Source: Streptomyces sp. Je 1-332
GTDB lineage: Bacteria > Actinomycetota > Actinomycetes > Streptomycetales > Streptomycetaceae
DNA length: 64,000 nt
Reading direction: 5' to 3'
Assembly (NCBI RefSeq): GCF_040730185.1
Contig: NZ_CP160402.1
Coordinates: 4,650,001 to 4,714,000, forward strand
The position numbers and the translations under genes are program-made. The first letter of the stretch is position 1, and each line of letters opens with the position of its first letter. Under the pieces are notes generated by a model. It did not search any database, was not told the origin of the DNA, and saw only the letters and a list, made by a program, of their open reading frames with translations. Positions 16,925 to 25,535 of the stretch are shown here, one piece after another.

Positions 16925-17662
16925 GTGAAGATCCAAGAGCGTACGGGGGCGGGCAACAGCCGTTCCGCCGCGCCGGTTCAGCCAGCGGTAGGTGAGCGCC
17001 TTCCCGCGCCGCCTCGCGAGCGCAAACCGGCACTCGCCGCCCTGGCCGTTCTGCTCATCCTCATCGGCGCCCTCGGCGCCACCGTTCTCGTGCTGCGCGC
17101 GGGGGAGCGGGTGGAGGTCGTGAAGGTGACCGCGGAGATCGCGGCGGGGGAGTCGGTGAGTGAGGACAACATCTCCTCCGTCATGGTCGCCGACGACGCG
17201 GGCATCAACTACGTGAAGTGGTCGCAGGTCCCCGAGCTGAAGAAGCTCAAGGCCACCAACACCATCCCCAAGGGCGCCCTCGCCGTGGGCGAGATGTTCT
17301 CCGGCAAGAGCGGGCTGCCCGCGGGCAAGTCGGCCGTCGGCGTCTCCCTCAAGGAAGGGCAGTACCCCGCGAGGGGTCTGAAGTCCGGCGACAGCGTGGA
17401 CGTCTACCAGGTCGGCGACTCCACCTCCGGAGGGAGCTCCAGCGACAAGGGGACCGGCGGTTCCGCCGGCACCGGCACGAGTGACTCACCCATCGTCTCG
17501 GCCGCCCGCGTTACCGCTGTCGCGGACAAGAGCGATGCCACGGTGAGCACCGGCTCCCTCGGCATCACGCTCCTGGTGGACAGCGCCGACGCCGCAGCCG
17601 TCACCAGGGCCGCGTCCGCCGGTGCCGTCTCTCTCGTCCAAGTGTCTCCCAACGGCAACTAG
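16925..17662 (+). CDS. cpaB: CpaB/RcpC-like Flp pilus assembly protein (SAF domain)
   Basis: 245 aa from GTG 16925, with GGGGAG 7 nt upstream. A basic, Pro/Arg-rich N-terminus precedes one membrane helix (LAALAVLLILIGALGATVLVL). The extracytoplasmic part contains an SAF-type domain (VVKVTAEIAAGESVSEDNIS, then TNTIPKGALAVGEMF) and a C-terminal region with DSVDVYQVGD followed by a Gly/Ser-rich insertion and LGITLLVDSADAAAVTRAAS. In Gram-negative Tad systems CpaB/RcpC supports the secretin; here there is no outer membrane, so the protein probably stabilises the pilus passage through the cell wall (inference). First gene of the Tad operon, 17 nt before the CpaE-like gene. Confidence 0.75.
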   Translation: MKIQERTGAGNSRSAAPVQPAVGERLPAPPRERKPALAALAVLLILIGALGATVLVLRAGERVEVVKVTAEIAAGESVSEDNISSVMVADDAGINYVKWSQVPELKKLKATNTIPKGALAVGEMFSGKSGLPAGKSAVGVSLKEGQYPARGLKSGDSVDVYQVGDSTSGGSSSDKGTGGSAGTGTSDSPIVSAARVTAVADKSDATVSTGSLGITLLVDSADAAAVTRAASAGAVSLVQVSPNGN

Positions 17663-17679
17663 AGGCGAGTAGAAGAGAC

Positions 17680-18594
17680 ATGGCGCTCATTGCTCTCGCC
17701 GCTGACAAGGGGTCTCCCGGAGTCACCACCGCGGCCGTCGCGCTCGCAGCCGTCTGGCCGCGGCGCGTCCTCGTCGCGGAGACCGACCCCGCCGGCGGCG
17801 ACCTGGTCTACCGCAGCGCCGCCGCGCACGGCGGCCCGCTCAACCCCAACACCGGGATGCTCAGCATCGCGGCCACCGCCCGTCGTGGGCTTGTCCCCGA
17901 TCAACTCTGGGACCACACACAGCCGTTGAGCGGCGGGCTCGAAGTGCTCGTCGGGCTCGGTGTGGCCGAGCAGGCCGCCGGGCTCGCGGGTCTCTGGCCG
18001 ACGCTCGGCCGCGCCTTCTCGCAGCTCGCCGACTCACCCCACGCGCCCGCCGACGTCATTGCTGACTGCGGACGCATCAGTGGGGACACTCCCGCCGTCG
18101 AGCTCTTCCCGCAGGCGGCCCTCGTGCTGCTCGTCTCGCGGACCGAGCCCGAGGCCATCGCCCGCGTACGCGACCGTGCCGCGGCCCTCGCCGCCAAGCT
18201 GCACGGCGGTTCACGCGGGGCCGCGTCGCTGGCGACCCCGCTCATCGGCGTACTCCTGATCGCCGATCCGTCGACATCCGCGAAGCTCGTCCACCAGGTG
18301 AACGACATGCTGATGGCCGCGCAGACCGGCGCCCGCGTCGTCGGCACCCTCGCCGAAGACCCGGCGGGCGCCGAGCAGTTGGCAGGGCGGAAGCGCGGGC
18401 GTCTCGACAAGTCCATGCTCATTCGCTCGGCCCGCAAGGTGACCGTCGACCTTTACCAGCAGTACGGCGCCGCCTGGGCCAACCCGAACACGGGCGTCCA
18501 CGGAGCCATGGGCGCTCACGGCCACGGCACCGTGGGCATGCAGGGCACGCAGGGCACGCAGGGCATGCCGGGCACCCACGGGACCGGCCGATGA
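17680..18594 (+). CDS. CpaE/MinD-like ATPase-fold protein with degenerate P-loop
   Basis: 304 aa. It opens with the MinD/ParA fold (ALIALAADKGSPGVTTAAVA), but the P-loop reads KGSPGVTT where active members have KGGxGKTT, so the phosphate-binding lysine is replaced by valine while the signature lysine is kept. Further fold motifs remain: VLVAETDPAGGDL and ADVIADCGR. ATP hydrolysis is therefore doubtful. The C-terminus is a low-complexity tail of Gly/Thr/Gln/Met/His. CpaE homologues position Tad pilus machinery at the pole in Caulobacter; here the protein sits between CpaB and the TadA ATPase and overlaps the latter by 4 nt (ATGA), so it belongs to the same complex or regulates it. Confidence 0.75.
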   Translation: MALIALAADKGSPGVTTAAVALAAVWPRRVLVAETDPAGGDLVYRSAAAHGGPLNPNTGMLSIAATARRGLVPDQLWDHTQPLSGGLEVLVGLGVAEQAAGLAGLWPTLGRAFSQLADSPHAPADVIADCGRISGDTPAVELFPQAALVLLVSRTEPEAIARVRDRAAALAAKLHGGSRGAASLATPLIGVLLIADPSTSAKLVHQVNDMLMAAQTGARVVGTLAEDPAGAEQLAGRKRGRLDKSMLIRSARKVTVDLYQQYGAAWANPNTGVHGAMGAHGHGTVGMQGTQGTQGMPGTHGTGR

Positions 18595-19901
18595 GCGTTC
18601 CCGTCGATCATCAGCTCGTCAAGCGGTTCCGGCAGGACGCCGGTGACCGCATCGCCGAGCAGCGCCGCCTGGACCAGGTCTCCGGCGTCACCCCCATGTC
18701 GGGCGAGGACGAGCGGCAGTACGCCCGCGCCGTCATCGCCCAGATCCTGGAGGAGTACGCCCGGATAGAGATCAACGCCGGGCGCACCCCGCTGGACGCC
18801 GAGACCGAGGAGAAGTACGCGGCCGCCGTGCACGCGGCGCTCTTCGGCGTCGGACGGCTCCAGCCGCTGCTCGACGACCCCGAGGTCGAGAACATCGACA
18901 TCAACGGCTGCGACCAGGTCTTCGTCGGCTACGCCGACGGCCGCGAGACCAAGGCCGATCCGGTCGCCGAGACCGACGAGGAGCTCGTCGAGCTCATCCA
19001 GATCCTCGGCGCGTACTCCGGTCTCTCCTCGCGCCCCTTCGACTCCGCCAACCCGCAGCTCGACCTCCGGCTCCCCGACGGCTCACGTCTGTCGGCCGTC
19101 ATGGACGTCACGCGACGCCCCGCGCTCTCCATCCGACGTGCCCGCATGGGCAAGGTCTTCATGTCGGACCTGGTGGGCAACGGCACGCTGACCCCCGAGG
19201 TCGCCCACTTCATGGCATGCGCGGTGCGGGCCCGCAAGAACATCATGATCGCGGGTGCGACGAACGCCGGTAAGACGACTCTGCTGAGGGCCCTCGCCAA
19301 CGAAATCCCGCCGCACGAGCGTCTGGTGACCGTCGAGCGCGCTCTGGAGCTCGGCCTCGACCAGTTCGCCGACCTGCACCCGAACGTCGTCGCGTTCGAG
19401 GAGCGGCTGCCCAACTCCGAGGGCCAGGGCATGATTTCGATGGCGGAGCTCGTACGCCGTTCGCTCCGTATGAACCCCTCCCGCGTCATCGTCGGTGAGG
19501 TACTCGGCGACGAGATCGTGACGATGCTGAACGCGATGTCCCAGGGCAACGACGGCTCGCTCTCCACGATCCACGCCAACAGTTCGAGTGAGGTCTTCAA
19601 CCGCATCTCGACGTACGCACTCCAGGCCACCGAGCGGCTGCCCATCGAGGCCAGCCAGATGCTCGTGGCCGGAGCAGTCAACTTCGTCGTCTTCATCCAG
19701 CGGCGCAACAACTACCAGACCGGCGGCAAGCTCCAGCGCATGGTGACCTCGGTCCGCGAGGTCAACGGCGTCGACGGCCGCGTCCTGTCCAGCGAGGTCT
19801 TCGCGGAGGCCGCGAACGGGCAGGTCGTCGCGCACGCGCCGATCGCCTGCATGGACGACCTGGCCGCGTTCGGCTACCGCCCCGCCGGGCAATGGGGGTG
19901 A
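18591..19901 (+). CDS. tadA: TadA/CpaF secretion ATPase
   Basis: 436 aa, the hexameric type II/IV-like ATPase that powers Tad (Flp) pilus extension. The N-terminal ~180 residues form the helical and PAS-like N-domain (EVENIDINGCDQVFVGYADG). The Walker A motif is GATNAGKTT at 222-230; the Asp box and Walker B region include ERALELGLDQF and PSRVIVGEVLGDE, and the His box is STIHANS. Length fits the family. It starts inside the end of the CpaE-like gene and is followed 7 nt later by tadB, so the motor and its membrane platform are made together. Confidence 0.95.
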   Translation: MSVPVDHQLVKRFRQDAGDRIAEQRRLDQVSGVTPMSGEDERQYARAVIAQILEEYARIEINAGRTPLDAETEEKYAAAVHAALFGVGRLQPLLDDPEVENIDINGCDQVFVGYADGRETKADPVAETDEELVELIQILGAYSGLSSRPFDSANPQLDLRLPDGSRLSAVMDVTRRPALSIRRARMGKVFMSDLVGNGTLTPEVAHFMACAVRARKNIMIAGATNAGKTTLLRALANEIPPHERLVTVERALELGLDQFADLHPNVVAFEERLPNSEGQGMISMAELVRRSLRMNPSRVIVGEVLGDEIVTMLNAMSQGNDGSLSTIHANSSSEVFNRISTYALQATERLPIEASQMLVAGAVNFVVFIQRRNNYQTGGKLQRMVTSVREVNGVDGRVLSSEVFAEAANGQVVAHAPIACMDDLAAFGYRPAGQWG

Positions 19902-19908
19902 GCACGAC

Positions 19909-20970
19909 ATGAACTCACTCGGCTCGATGGGCGGCGTCTTCTCGCTGCCCGTCCTGTACGCACTGGGCTGCGGCATCGCGGTCGGCGGAGGCCTCGCGGT
20001 CCTCGCGATCGCGCTGCGCGGGCTGCCGGTGAAGCCGGAGCACGAGAAGCAGAAGGCCAGCGAGCGGATGAGCGAACTCATCCGGTTCGCGGGACAGCGC
20101 GGCTCGCTCGCGATCGGCGTGGGCCTCGTGGTCCTTCTCCTCACGCGCTGGGCGGTGGCGGGCATCGCGTCCGGCGTCCTCGTCTTCTTCTGGGACAAGC
20201 TGTTCGGCGGCGCGTCCGAGGAGCGGGCCCAGATGAAGCGCGTCGAGGCGCTCGCCGCCTGGACGGAGTCGCTGCGCGACACCATCGCGGGCGCGGTCGG
20301 CCTTGAACAGGCCATCCCGGCGTCGGCGCGGGCGGCGGCACCCGTCCTCCGCCCCCACCTGGACGCCCTGGTGGACCGACTGCGTGCGCGTACGCCGCTT
20401 CCCGAGGCCCTGCAGATACTGGCCGACGAGATCGACGACGCGTCGGCGGACATCATCGTGGCGGCGCTGATCCTGAACGCGAAGCTGCGCGGCCCCGGAC
20501 TGCGCCAGGTCCTCGGCGCCCTCGCCAAGTCGGCGCGCGAAGAGGTCGACATGCGCCAGCGCGTGATGTCGCAGCGCGCCTCGACGCGGCGCTCGGTGCA
20601 GATCGTGGTCGCGGTGTCGATCGCGTTCGTGCTCGGCCTCTCGATCTTCAACCGCGACTTCGTCGAGCCCTACGGCACGGCCGTCGGCCAGCTCGTACTC
20701 GCCTGCGTCTGCGGCCTGTTCGCGCTCGGCTTCTGGTGGCTGCGCAAGCTCTCGACCGTGGAGACCCCGGACCGCTTCCTGGTCCGCGACGAGCCCGGCG
20801 TGCAGTTCGTGCGGCCGCGGGGGCCGGGTGCTGTGCCCGGGGCGGGCGCTCCGGGTGAGCAGGCACCGCTGACGGGCCCGGCGGGGCCGTACGGCCAGCC
20901 GCAGCCGGGCGCGAGCCCTGGCCAGCCCGGCCAGCCCGGCTACTCGAATCCCGAGGGGGTACGTCGATGA
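19909..20970 (+). CDS. tadB: TadB inner-membrane platform protein
   Basis: 353 aa from ATG 19909. A T2SSF/GspF-type fold: two N-terminal membrane helices (~14-34 and ~62-85), a cytoplasmic four-helix domain (EALAAWTESLRDTIAGAVGL to LAKSAREEVDMRQRV), and two C-terminal helices around 235-285. The last ~70 residues are a Pro/Gly/Gln-rich tail, unusual in length for TadB. TadB pairs with TadC to form the platform on which TadA acts. The stop overlaps the tadC start (ATGA). Confidence 0.9.
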   Translation: MNSLGSMGGVFSLPVLYALGCGIAVGGGLAVLAIALRGLPVKPEHEKQKASERMSELIRFAGQRGSLAIGVGLVVLLLTRWAVAGIASGVLVFFWDKLFGGASEERAQMKRVEALAAWTESLRDTIAGAVGLEQAIPASARAAAPVLRPHLDALVDRLRARTPLPEALQILADEIDDASADIIVAALILNAKLRGPGLRQVLGALAKSAREEVDMRQRVMSQRASTRRSVQIVVAVSIAFVLGLSIFNRDFVEPYGTAVGQLVLACVCGLFALGFWWLRKLSTVETPDRFLVRDEPGVQFVRPRGPGAVPGAGAPGEQAPLTGPAGPYGQPQPGASPGQPGQPGYSNPEGVRR

Positions 20971-21902
20971 GCCTGACGATGCCGATAGTGATCGGCGCCA
21001 TCATGGGCCTTGGCATCTACGCCCTCGTCCGTGCCCTGATGCCCTCCAAGCGGAGTGCGGTCGCCACGGTCGCGCGGATCGACGCGATGCGGGCGCGGGG
21101 GGCGGCGTACGAGTCGCATCGCTCGCCTGCCGGGGACAGCAAGAAGGCCTCCGGACGCCTGGAGACGACGCGCTCCCGGGTGGGCACACGGGTCGCCGAG
21201 TTCTACCTCCAGCAGGGCTGGGAGCAGCGGTCGCTCCGTGCCGACCTGGCGGTGCTGGACCGCAGCTGGGAGAAGTTCCTGGCGACGAAGACGCTGCTGG
21301 CGGCCGCGGGGCTCTTCTTCGGGCCGTTCATGTTCGTCATCGTCTGGACGCTGGGAGTCGGTCGCAGCCCGATCATCCCCGTATGGCTCGCGTTGATGTT
21401 CGGCGTCATCTTCTTCTTCCTTCCCGACCTCGAAGTACGTCGGGACGCCGCGGACAAGCGCCGCGACCTGCGCCGCGTCATCGGTGCCTATCTGGACCTG
21501 GTGTCGATGAGCCTGGCGGGCGGCCGCGGCCTCCCGGAGGCCCTGATGGCGGCGGCTGAGGTCTCCGACGGATGGGCGACGCAACGTATCCGAAGCGCCC
21601 TGGCCGACGCGCGGATCACCGGCATCAGCCAGTGGCAGGCGCTCGGTTCGCTCGGCGAGGAGCTGGGCGTCGAGGAGCTCAAGGACCTGTCGGCTTCTCT
21701 CGGCCTGGTGGCCGACGACGGAGCCAAGGTGCGCGAGTCGCTCGCCTCCCGCGCGGAGACGATGCGCCATCGCGAGATGGCCGAGATCGAGGGCAGCGCG
21801 GGCGAGAAGTCGCAGTCGATGCTCGTCGCTCAGCTGCTCCTGTGCGCGGGCTTCCTGGTCTTCCTCATCTTCCCGGCGGCGATGCGCGTGTTCCAGGTCT
21901 AG
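20967..21902 (+). CDS. tadC: TadC inner-membrane platform protein
   Basis: 311 aa. One N-terminal membrane helix (MPIVIGAIMGLGIYALVRAL), two central helices (~108-155), then a T2SSF cytoplasmic domain (YLDLVSMSLAGGRGLPEAL, SLGEELGVEELKDLSASLGL, MRHREMAEIEGSAGEKSQSM) and a C-terminal helix ending AAMRVFQV. Partner of TadB in the Tad platform. Overlaps tadB by 4 nt and is followed 86 nt later by the pilin gene. Confidence 0.9.
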   Translation: MSLTMPIVIGAIMGLGIYALVRALMPSKRSAVATVARIDAMRARGAAYESHRSPAGDSKKASGRLETTRSRVGTRVAEFYLQQGWEQRSLRADLAVLDRSWEKFLATKTLLAAAGLFFGPFMFVIVWTLGVGRSPIIPVWLALMFGVIFFFLPDLEVRRDAADKRRDLRRVIGAYLDLVSMSLAGGRGLPEALMAAAEVSDGWATQRIRSALADARITGISQWQALGSLGEELGVEELKDLSASLGLVADDGAKVRESLASRAETMRHREMAEIEGSAGEKSQSMLVAQLLLCAGFLVFLIFPAAMRVFQV

Positions 21903-21988
21903 CTCCAGCGGTCTTTACGAGCGAAGGACGGGCCGGCCGACGGGGGCGGCCCGACAACCTCCCCCCACTCCTGAGAGGACAACTCACC

Positions 21989-22240
21989 ATGAACGGACGG
22001 AACTTCAGCACCGGCAACCCGGCTGTGGACTTTCTTGTCACCTTCCTGAAGGGCCGCGTGCAGCGTGCCCGCTCCGGCGAGCTCGACCGCGGTGCGTCCG
22101 CGGTCGAGTGGGTCATCATCTCGGCGGTCGTCGTGGCGATCGTCGGCGTGGTCGCCGCCGTCATCAACGGCGCGCTGAAGGGCGGCGCCGAGGACGTCAA
22201 GAAGTGCATCGAGGGCGCCGACCAGGACGGCACCTGCTGA
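21989..22240 (+). CDS. Flp-type pilin
   Basis: 83 aa from ATG 21989, with GAGAGGAC about 9 nt upstream. The type IV pilin-like cleavage region is ELDRGASAVEWVIISAVVV: a basic leader, Gly, then a hydrophobic helix with glutamate as the fifth residue after the Gly. The mature pilin would be short (about 45 residues), as is normal for Flp pilins, and ends DVKKCIEGADQDGTC with two cysteines. The prepilin peptidase at 29752-30477 is the likely processing enzyme. The 86-nt gap before this gene is the largest inside the locus and may hold its own ribosome loading or processing site. Confidence 0.8.
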   Translation: MNGRNFSTGNPAVDFLVTFLKGRVQRARSGELDRGASAVEWVIISAVVVAIVGVVAAVINGALKGGAEDVKKCIEGADQDGTC

Positions 22241-22274
22241 TCAGCCGTAGACCGGGGAGCGAAGGCGGATACGA

Positions 22275-22727
22275 GTGCACGGGCGTGTGAAGCGATGGGT
22301 ACGCCGCAGGGTGGAGGCAGCCTCCACCCGCGGTGAATCCGGCATGACCGCGATCGAGTTCGTGCTGCTCACCCCGGTGCTCTTCTTCATGATCTTCGCT
22401 ACGGTGCAGTTCGCGCTGTACTTCTTCGCGGACCATGTCGCCCAGGCCGCGGCCCAGGCGGGCGCGCGCAAGGCGCGTGCGACGGCCGACGAGAATCCGG
22501 GCGGGTGGCGGGGCGACGCGCGTGACGTGGTCGACGACTACATCCAGCAGCTGGGACCGCAGTTGGTCCTCGGCCCGGACGTGAAGACGGTGGAGCCGAA
22601 GGCGAACACCGTCGGCGTGGAGATCACCGCGAAGGTGCCCTCTGTCTTCCCCGGCCTCGACATGACGGTGCGCGCGCAGTCGTCCGGGCCGGTGGAGCGG
22701 TTCGTCGAGGAGGGTGAGGGCGGCTGA
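22275..22727 (+). CDS. tadE: TadE-like minor pseudopilin
   Basis: 150 aa from GTG 22275, after GGGGAGCGAAGG. A basic leader of ~22 residues, then GESGMTAIEFVLLTPVLFFM, the TadE cleavage site (Gly followed by a hydrophobic helix with Glu5). The extracytoplasmic part has a helical AQAAAQAGARKARATADENP stretch and a beta-rich end. TadE proteins are minor pilins or assembly initiators in the Tad pilus. Its stop overlaps the next start by 1 nt. Confidence 0.88.
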   Translation: MHGRVKRWVRRRVEAASTRGESGMTAIEFVLLTPVLFFMIFATVQFALYFFADHVAQAAAQAGARKARATADENPGGWRGDARDVVDDYIQQLGPQLVLGPDVKTVEPKANTVGVEITAKVPSVFPGLDMTVRAQSSGPVERFVEEGEGG

Positions 22728-23224
22728 TGAGGAACGTATGGGCTGAGATGTCGGGCCGTGCGTCGAACCGGCTGCCGGAGCAGGTAACCAACGGGTCGTC
22801 GGAGGACGCGTCGGACCACACATCGGTCGGCGCCTCGGACCGGGGGCTTTCGACCGTCGAAGTGGTCATTCTCGCGCCCGTGATGATCCTCTTCATCCTG
22901 CTCCTGGTGGCCTTCGGACAGCTCGTCGACGCCCGGGGGGCCGTCGACGGCGCGGCGCGTGACGCCGCGCGCGCCGGCTCGATCCAGAAGGACAGCGGCA
23001 CGGCGATGGCGGAGGCGCGTGCGGCCGCCGTGGCCGACCTCGAGGGCTCATGCGTCGGCCCGGTCACCGTCAACCAGACCAGCCAGGGCTTCGAACCCGG
23101 CACGTTCTTCACGGTGGAAGTCAGCTGCGAGGTACGGGGGTTGGGCATGCTCGGCCTCGACATGGAGACGACACTGAAGGCCAACTTCAGCTCGTCGCTG
23201 GACCCCTACCGGAGGTCGGCGTGA
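22727..23224 (+). CDS. second TadE/TadF-like pseudopilin
   Basis: 165 aa. A long polar leader of ~40 residues precedes DRGLSTVEVVILAPVMILFI, again a Gly followed by a hydrophobic helix with an acidic residue at +5. After the helix come AVDGAARDAARAGSIQKDSG, typical of the TadE/F superfamily, and a domain with two cysteines (EGSCVGP and VSCEVRG). It overlaps both neighbours, by 1 nt and by GTGA. Likely a minor pilin; TadF is the usual name for the second such gene. Confidence 0.8.
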   Translation: MRNVWAEMSGRASNRLPEQVTNGSSEDASDHTSVGASDRGLSTVEVVILAPVMILFILLLVAFGQLVDARGAVDGAARDAARAGSIQKDSGTAMAEARAAAVADLEGSCVGPVTVNQTSQGFEPGTFFTVEVSCEVRGLGMLGLDMETTLKANFSSSLDPYRRSA

Positions 23225-23706
23225 GCACGACTCCTTGTTTCAGCTCTCGTATGCGTGAATGGCATGAATGGGCGGCCTCCCGTCGCGAACGCCTCGACGA
23301 CCGGGGTTCGGGCGCGGGCGCAGTCATCATCTTCGCGATCGTCTTCCTCACCCTCTCCGCTTTCGTCATCGACGGCGGCATGTCCATCTCCAAGCGGGAG
23401 CGTGCGGCGGACATCGCGGAACAGGCCGCGCGCTACGCCGCGCAGGACCTGGACACCGAGGGCATCTACGAGGGCGCCAAGGGGGCGCCCATCAACTACG
23501 AGAACTGCGGCGCACGAGTACAGGCGTACGCACGCTCGACGGGCATGCGAGGCGGGGACGTCGCGGCGACGCACTGCGTGACGGCGAACGCGGATCAGGT
23601 CGAGGTCGAGGTCCAGATGACCTACAGCCCGGTGTTCACGGGGATGTTCTACGGCGGCGACGTGACGGTGCAGGGACGTGCCGTGGCGGAGAACGCGGTG
23701 GGCTGA
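23221..23706 (+). CDS. TadG-like pilus assembly protein
   Basis: 161 aa from GTG 23221, overlapping the previous stop (GTGA). The segment DDRGSGAGAVIIFAIVFLTLSA is the hydrophobic, pilin-like N-terminal helix of TadE/G-like proteins, but the acidic +5 residue is missing, as usual for TadG. Then FVIDGGMSISKRERAADIAEQ, a helix, two cysteines (NCGAR, THCVT) and a beta-rich C-terminus. Shorter than Gram-negative TadG, which carries an extra VWA-like domain. Last gene of this pilus block; the next feature is on the opposite strand. Confidence 0.82.
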   Translation: MSTTPCFSSRMREWHEWAASRRERLDDRGSGAGAVIIFAIVFLTLSAFVIDGGMSISKRERAADIAEQAARYAAQDLDTEGIYEGAKGAPINYENCGARVQAYARSTGMRGGDVAATHCVTANADQVEVEVQMTYSPVFTGMFYGGDVTVQGRAVAENAVG

Positions 23707-23910
23707 GCGGGCTGGGAACGCCGTTCTGCGTTCCGCTTCACTCGGGCTTCCACTGGGTGGCTGTCCGTTACCGGTGTTGACCTTGAGCAGGGAATCGTTC
23801 CTGATCTTGCTCAGCGGAACGGGGTTGGGCAGATTGGCCTCGCGCGCGATGTCCCTCGTGCCCCGGCCGTGAGCTGGTACGCGGCGGAGCCTCCAGGGGG
23901 ACGCGCCACC

Positions 23911-24435
23911 TCACTGGGGAAGCGACAGGAAAGCGCGCACTTCGTCCATGCTCGTCTGCCACTCGGAAATCTTGTTTCCGTCCTCGTCCACGGTTGTGCG
24001 CGGCTCCACGGATCGCCATGGTTCCTCGGGAAGAAACTCCTCCGTCAGTTCGTCCAGGAAGATGAGCGAGTTCTGGACGTACACGTCTTCTCCGTGCCTG
24101 TAGAGAGGCCAGCAGAAGATGAAATTGCTGTTCGTCGGGTCTGCGATGGACGAAATGAGGCAGGTACTGGCGGTACTTCCTTCATCAAGCACATGCAGGG
24201 CCGCGGACCAGCTGTCCCGGTAGTCGTCTTCGCTCCAGTACGTCAGGTCCATCGGAAAGTCTTCCGTGAAGTCGCGCATCGTGATCCTGCCGATGGCGCT
24301 GGGCGTGACTTGGGATTCGGCACCCCCAGCGCAGTCGTCCAGCGACGCTGATGAGGCCACGCGGATGGAGAAGCCGTTATTCCTTGATGTAGTTGAGGTC
24401 TGCGACGAGGGCGTCCCAGTTGTTGTGGTGCCCAT
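23911..24435 (-). CDS. probable orphan immunity protein (CdiI_4-like)
   Basis: 174 aa if ATG 24435 is used (AAGGG 7 nt upstream). The first ~19 residues are Thr/Ser-rich and do not look like part of the fold, so translation may begin later, near NNGFSIRVASSA. The core reads GRITMRDFTEDFPMDLTYWS, then SWSAALHVLDEG, TCLISSI, SNFIFCWPLYRHGEDVYVQN and WRSVEPRTTVDEDGNKISEW; this resembles the CdiI_4-type immunity family from contact-dependent inhibition systems (my recollection of the pattern, moderately sure). No toxin gene is adjacent; a short overlapping frame just upstream may be a toxin remnant. It sits between the Tad block and cassette copy 2. Confidence 0.5.
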   Translation of the reverse strand: MGTTTTGTPSSQTSTTSRNNGFSIRVASSASLDDCAGGAESQVTPSAIGRITMRDFTEDFPMDLTYWSEDDYRDSWSAALHVLDEGSTASTCLISSIADPTNSNFIFCWPLYRHGEDVYVQNSLIFLDELTEEFLPEEPWRSVEPRTTVDEDGNKISEWQTSMDEVRAFLSLPQ

Positions 24436-24462
24436 GGTGCGCCCTTGCTCCTCGTGCGCCGG

Positions 24463-25533
24463 TCAGCGGTTGATCGACTGGATCTCCTGGACGTCCATGT
24501 CCTGGGTCGTCTCGAAGGTGCCGTCAGGCAGCGTGTCGCCTGTGCCGCCCGAGCCCTCCCAGGAGATTTCCCAGGTGATCGATGCCTTCAGCTGGTACGG
24601 CTTTCCGTTGCTCGCTCGGAGGTACTTGATGCCGCACGGAGGGTCCTGCTTCGACTTGCCCTTGGTGTAGGGCGTGCCGATGCTGCCGTCTTCGTTGATC
24701 TTGCATTCGCCCGATGCCGGGAATGTCTCGGCGTCGGCTGTGCCGGGCTCCAGGTGGAGGCTCTTCGGCGTCGCCGTCGTCTCCGCCCACAGGCCCGTGT
24801 TCGGAAGCTCCGCGCGGACCCTGACGTCCTTGAAGGTGCCCTTGTCCAGCCAGACCCAAGTGGGCAGATTCACCGTCGACTTGGCCTCGGGCTTCAGCTC
24901 GACCTCGGTGTCGGGGACCTTCACCTTGTCGTAGGCGTACTCGGCGAGCATCTTCGGCGTGGGGGCGTGCGGGATGTCGGGGACCGTTCCCGCGTCCTGC
25001 CAGAACATGATGCGGCCGCAGTCCCAGGAGTCCGGGTCGCTGTCGTCCGGTGCGACACCGCGCCAGAAGTAGCCGTCCTTGCCGATGTTGTAGTTCTTGT
25101 AGCCCTCGGCGTGACTGTTCTCGTCGTCGAAGTTGTTGCTGTCCTCGCCTTTGTCGTAGTGATCGATGAAGAGCGAGTCCGACCAGAACTCGTGAATCCC
25201 GGCGTCGTCGACTTCGCCGGCCTCCGCCGCCTTCTTTAGCTGCTCGGGCGTGTAGGCGGGCTCGTACCAGCATGCCGGGGGCTTCCAGTTGGGGTCGATC
25301 GGCGCCAGGTTCCCCTTCTTGCCACCCCCGTCGCCGCCACTCTCGTACGAGATCTTGATCGAGGAATGGGTGACACCGGCCCCGAGGTTGCCCTCGTCGT
25401 CCACGCTGCCGCCGCCTTCGTGGCCCGGCCCGCCGAGCGCCAGCGCGGGCGAAGGAAGGAGGGCCGAGGCGATCGCCAAGGGGGCGATGACCCGGACCAC
25501 GGCGGTGCCTATGGTGCTGCGAGTGGAGCGCAT
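24463..25533 (-). CDS. secreted four-cysteine protein, copy 2 of cassette
   Basis: 356 aa from ATG 25533 (GGGGG lies 9 nt upstream); ATG 25542, overlapping the lipoprotein stop, is an alternative. Signal peptide with IAPLAIASALLPSPALALGG, then a Gly/His/Asp-rich segment. Four cysteines occur in PPACWYEP, DSWDCGRI, SGECKIN and DPPCGIKY, in the same order and context as in copy 1 (4342-5364), with YTPEQLK, YKNYN, and the C-terminal EIQSINR also shared. The middle is longer and acidic (DHYDKGEDSNNFDDENSHAE). Function unknown; coupled to the lipoprotein gene before it. Confidence 0.75.
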   Translation of the reverse strand: MRSTRSTIGTAVVRVIAPLAIASALLPSPALALGGPGHEGGGSVDDEGNLGAGVTHSSIKISYESGGDGGGKKGNLAPIDPNWKPPACWYEPAYTPEQLKKAAEAGEVDDAGIHEFWSDSLFIDHYDKGEDSNNFDDENSHAEGYKNYNIGKDGYFWRGVAPDDSDPDSWDCGRIMFWQDAGTVPDIPHAPTPKMLAEYAYDKVKVPDTEVELKPEAKSTVNLPTWVWLDKGTFKDVRVRAELPNTGLWAETTATPKSLHLEPGTADAETFPASGECKINEDGSIGTPYTKGKSKQDPPCGIKYLRASNGKPYQLKASITWEISWEGSGGTGDTLPDGTFETTQDMDVQEIQSINR

Positions 25534-25535
25534 GA

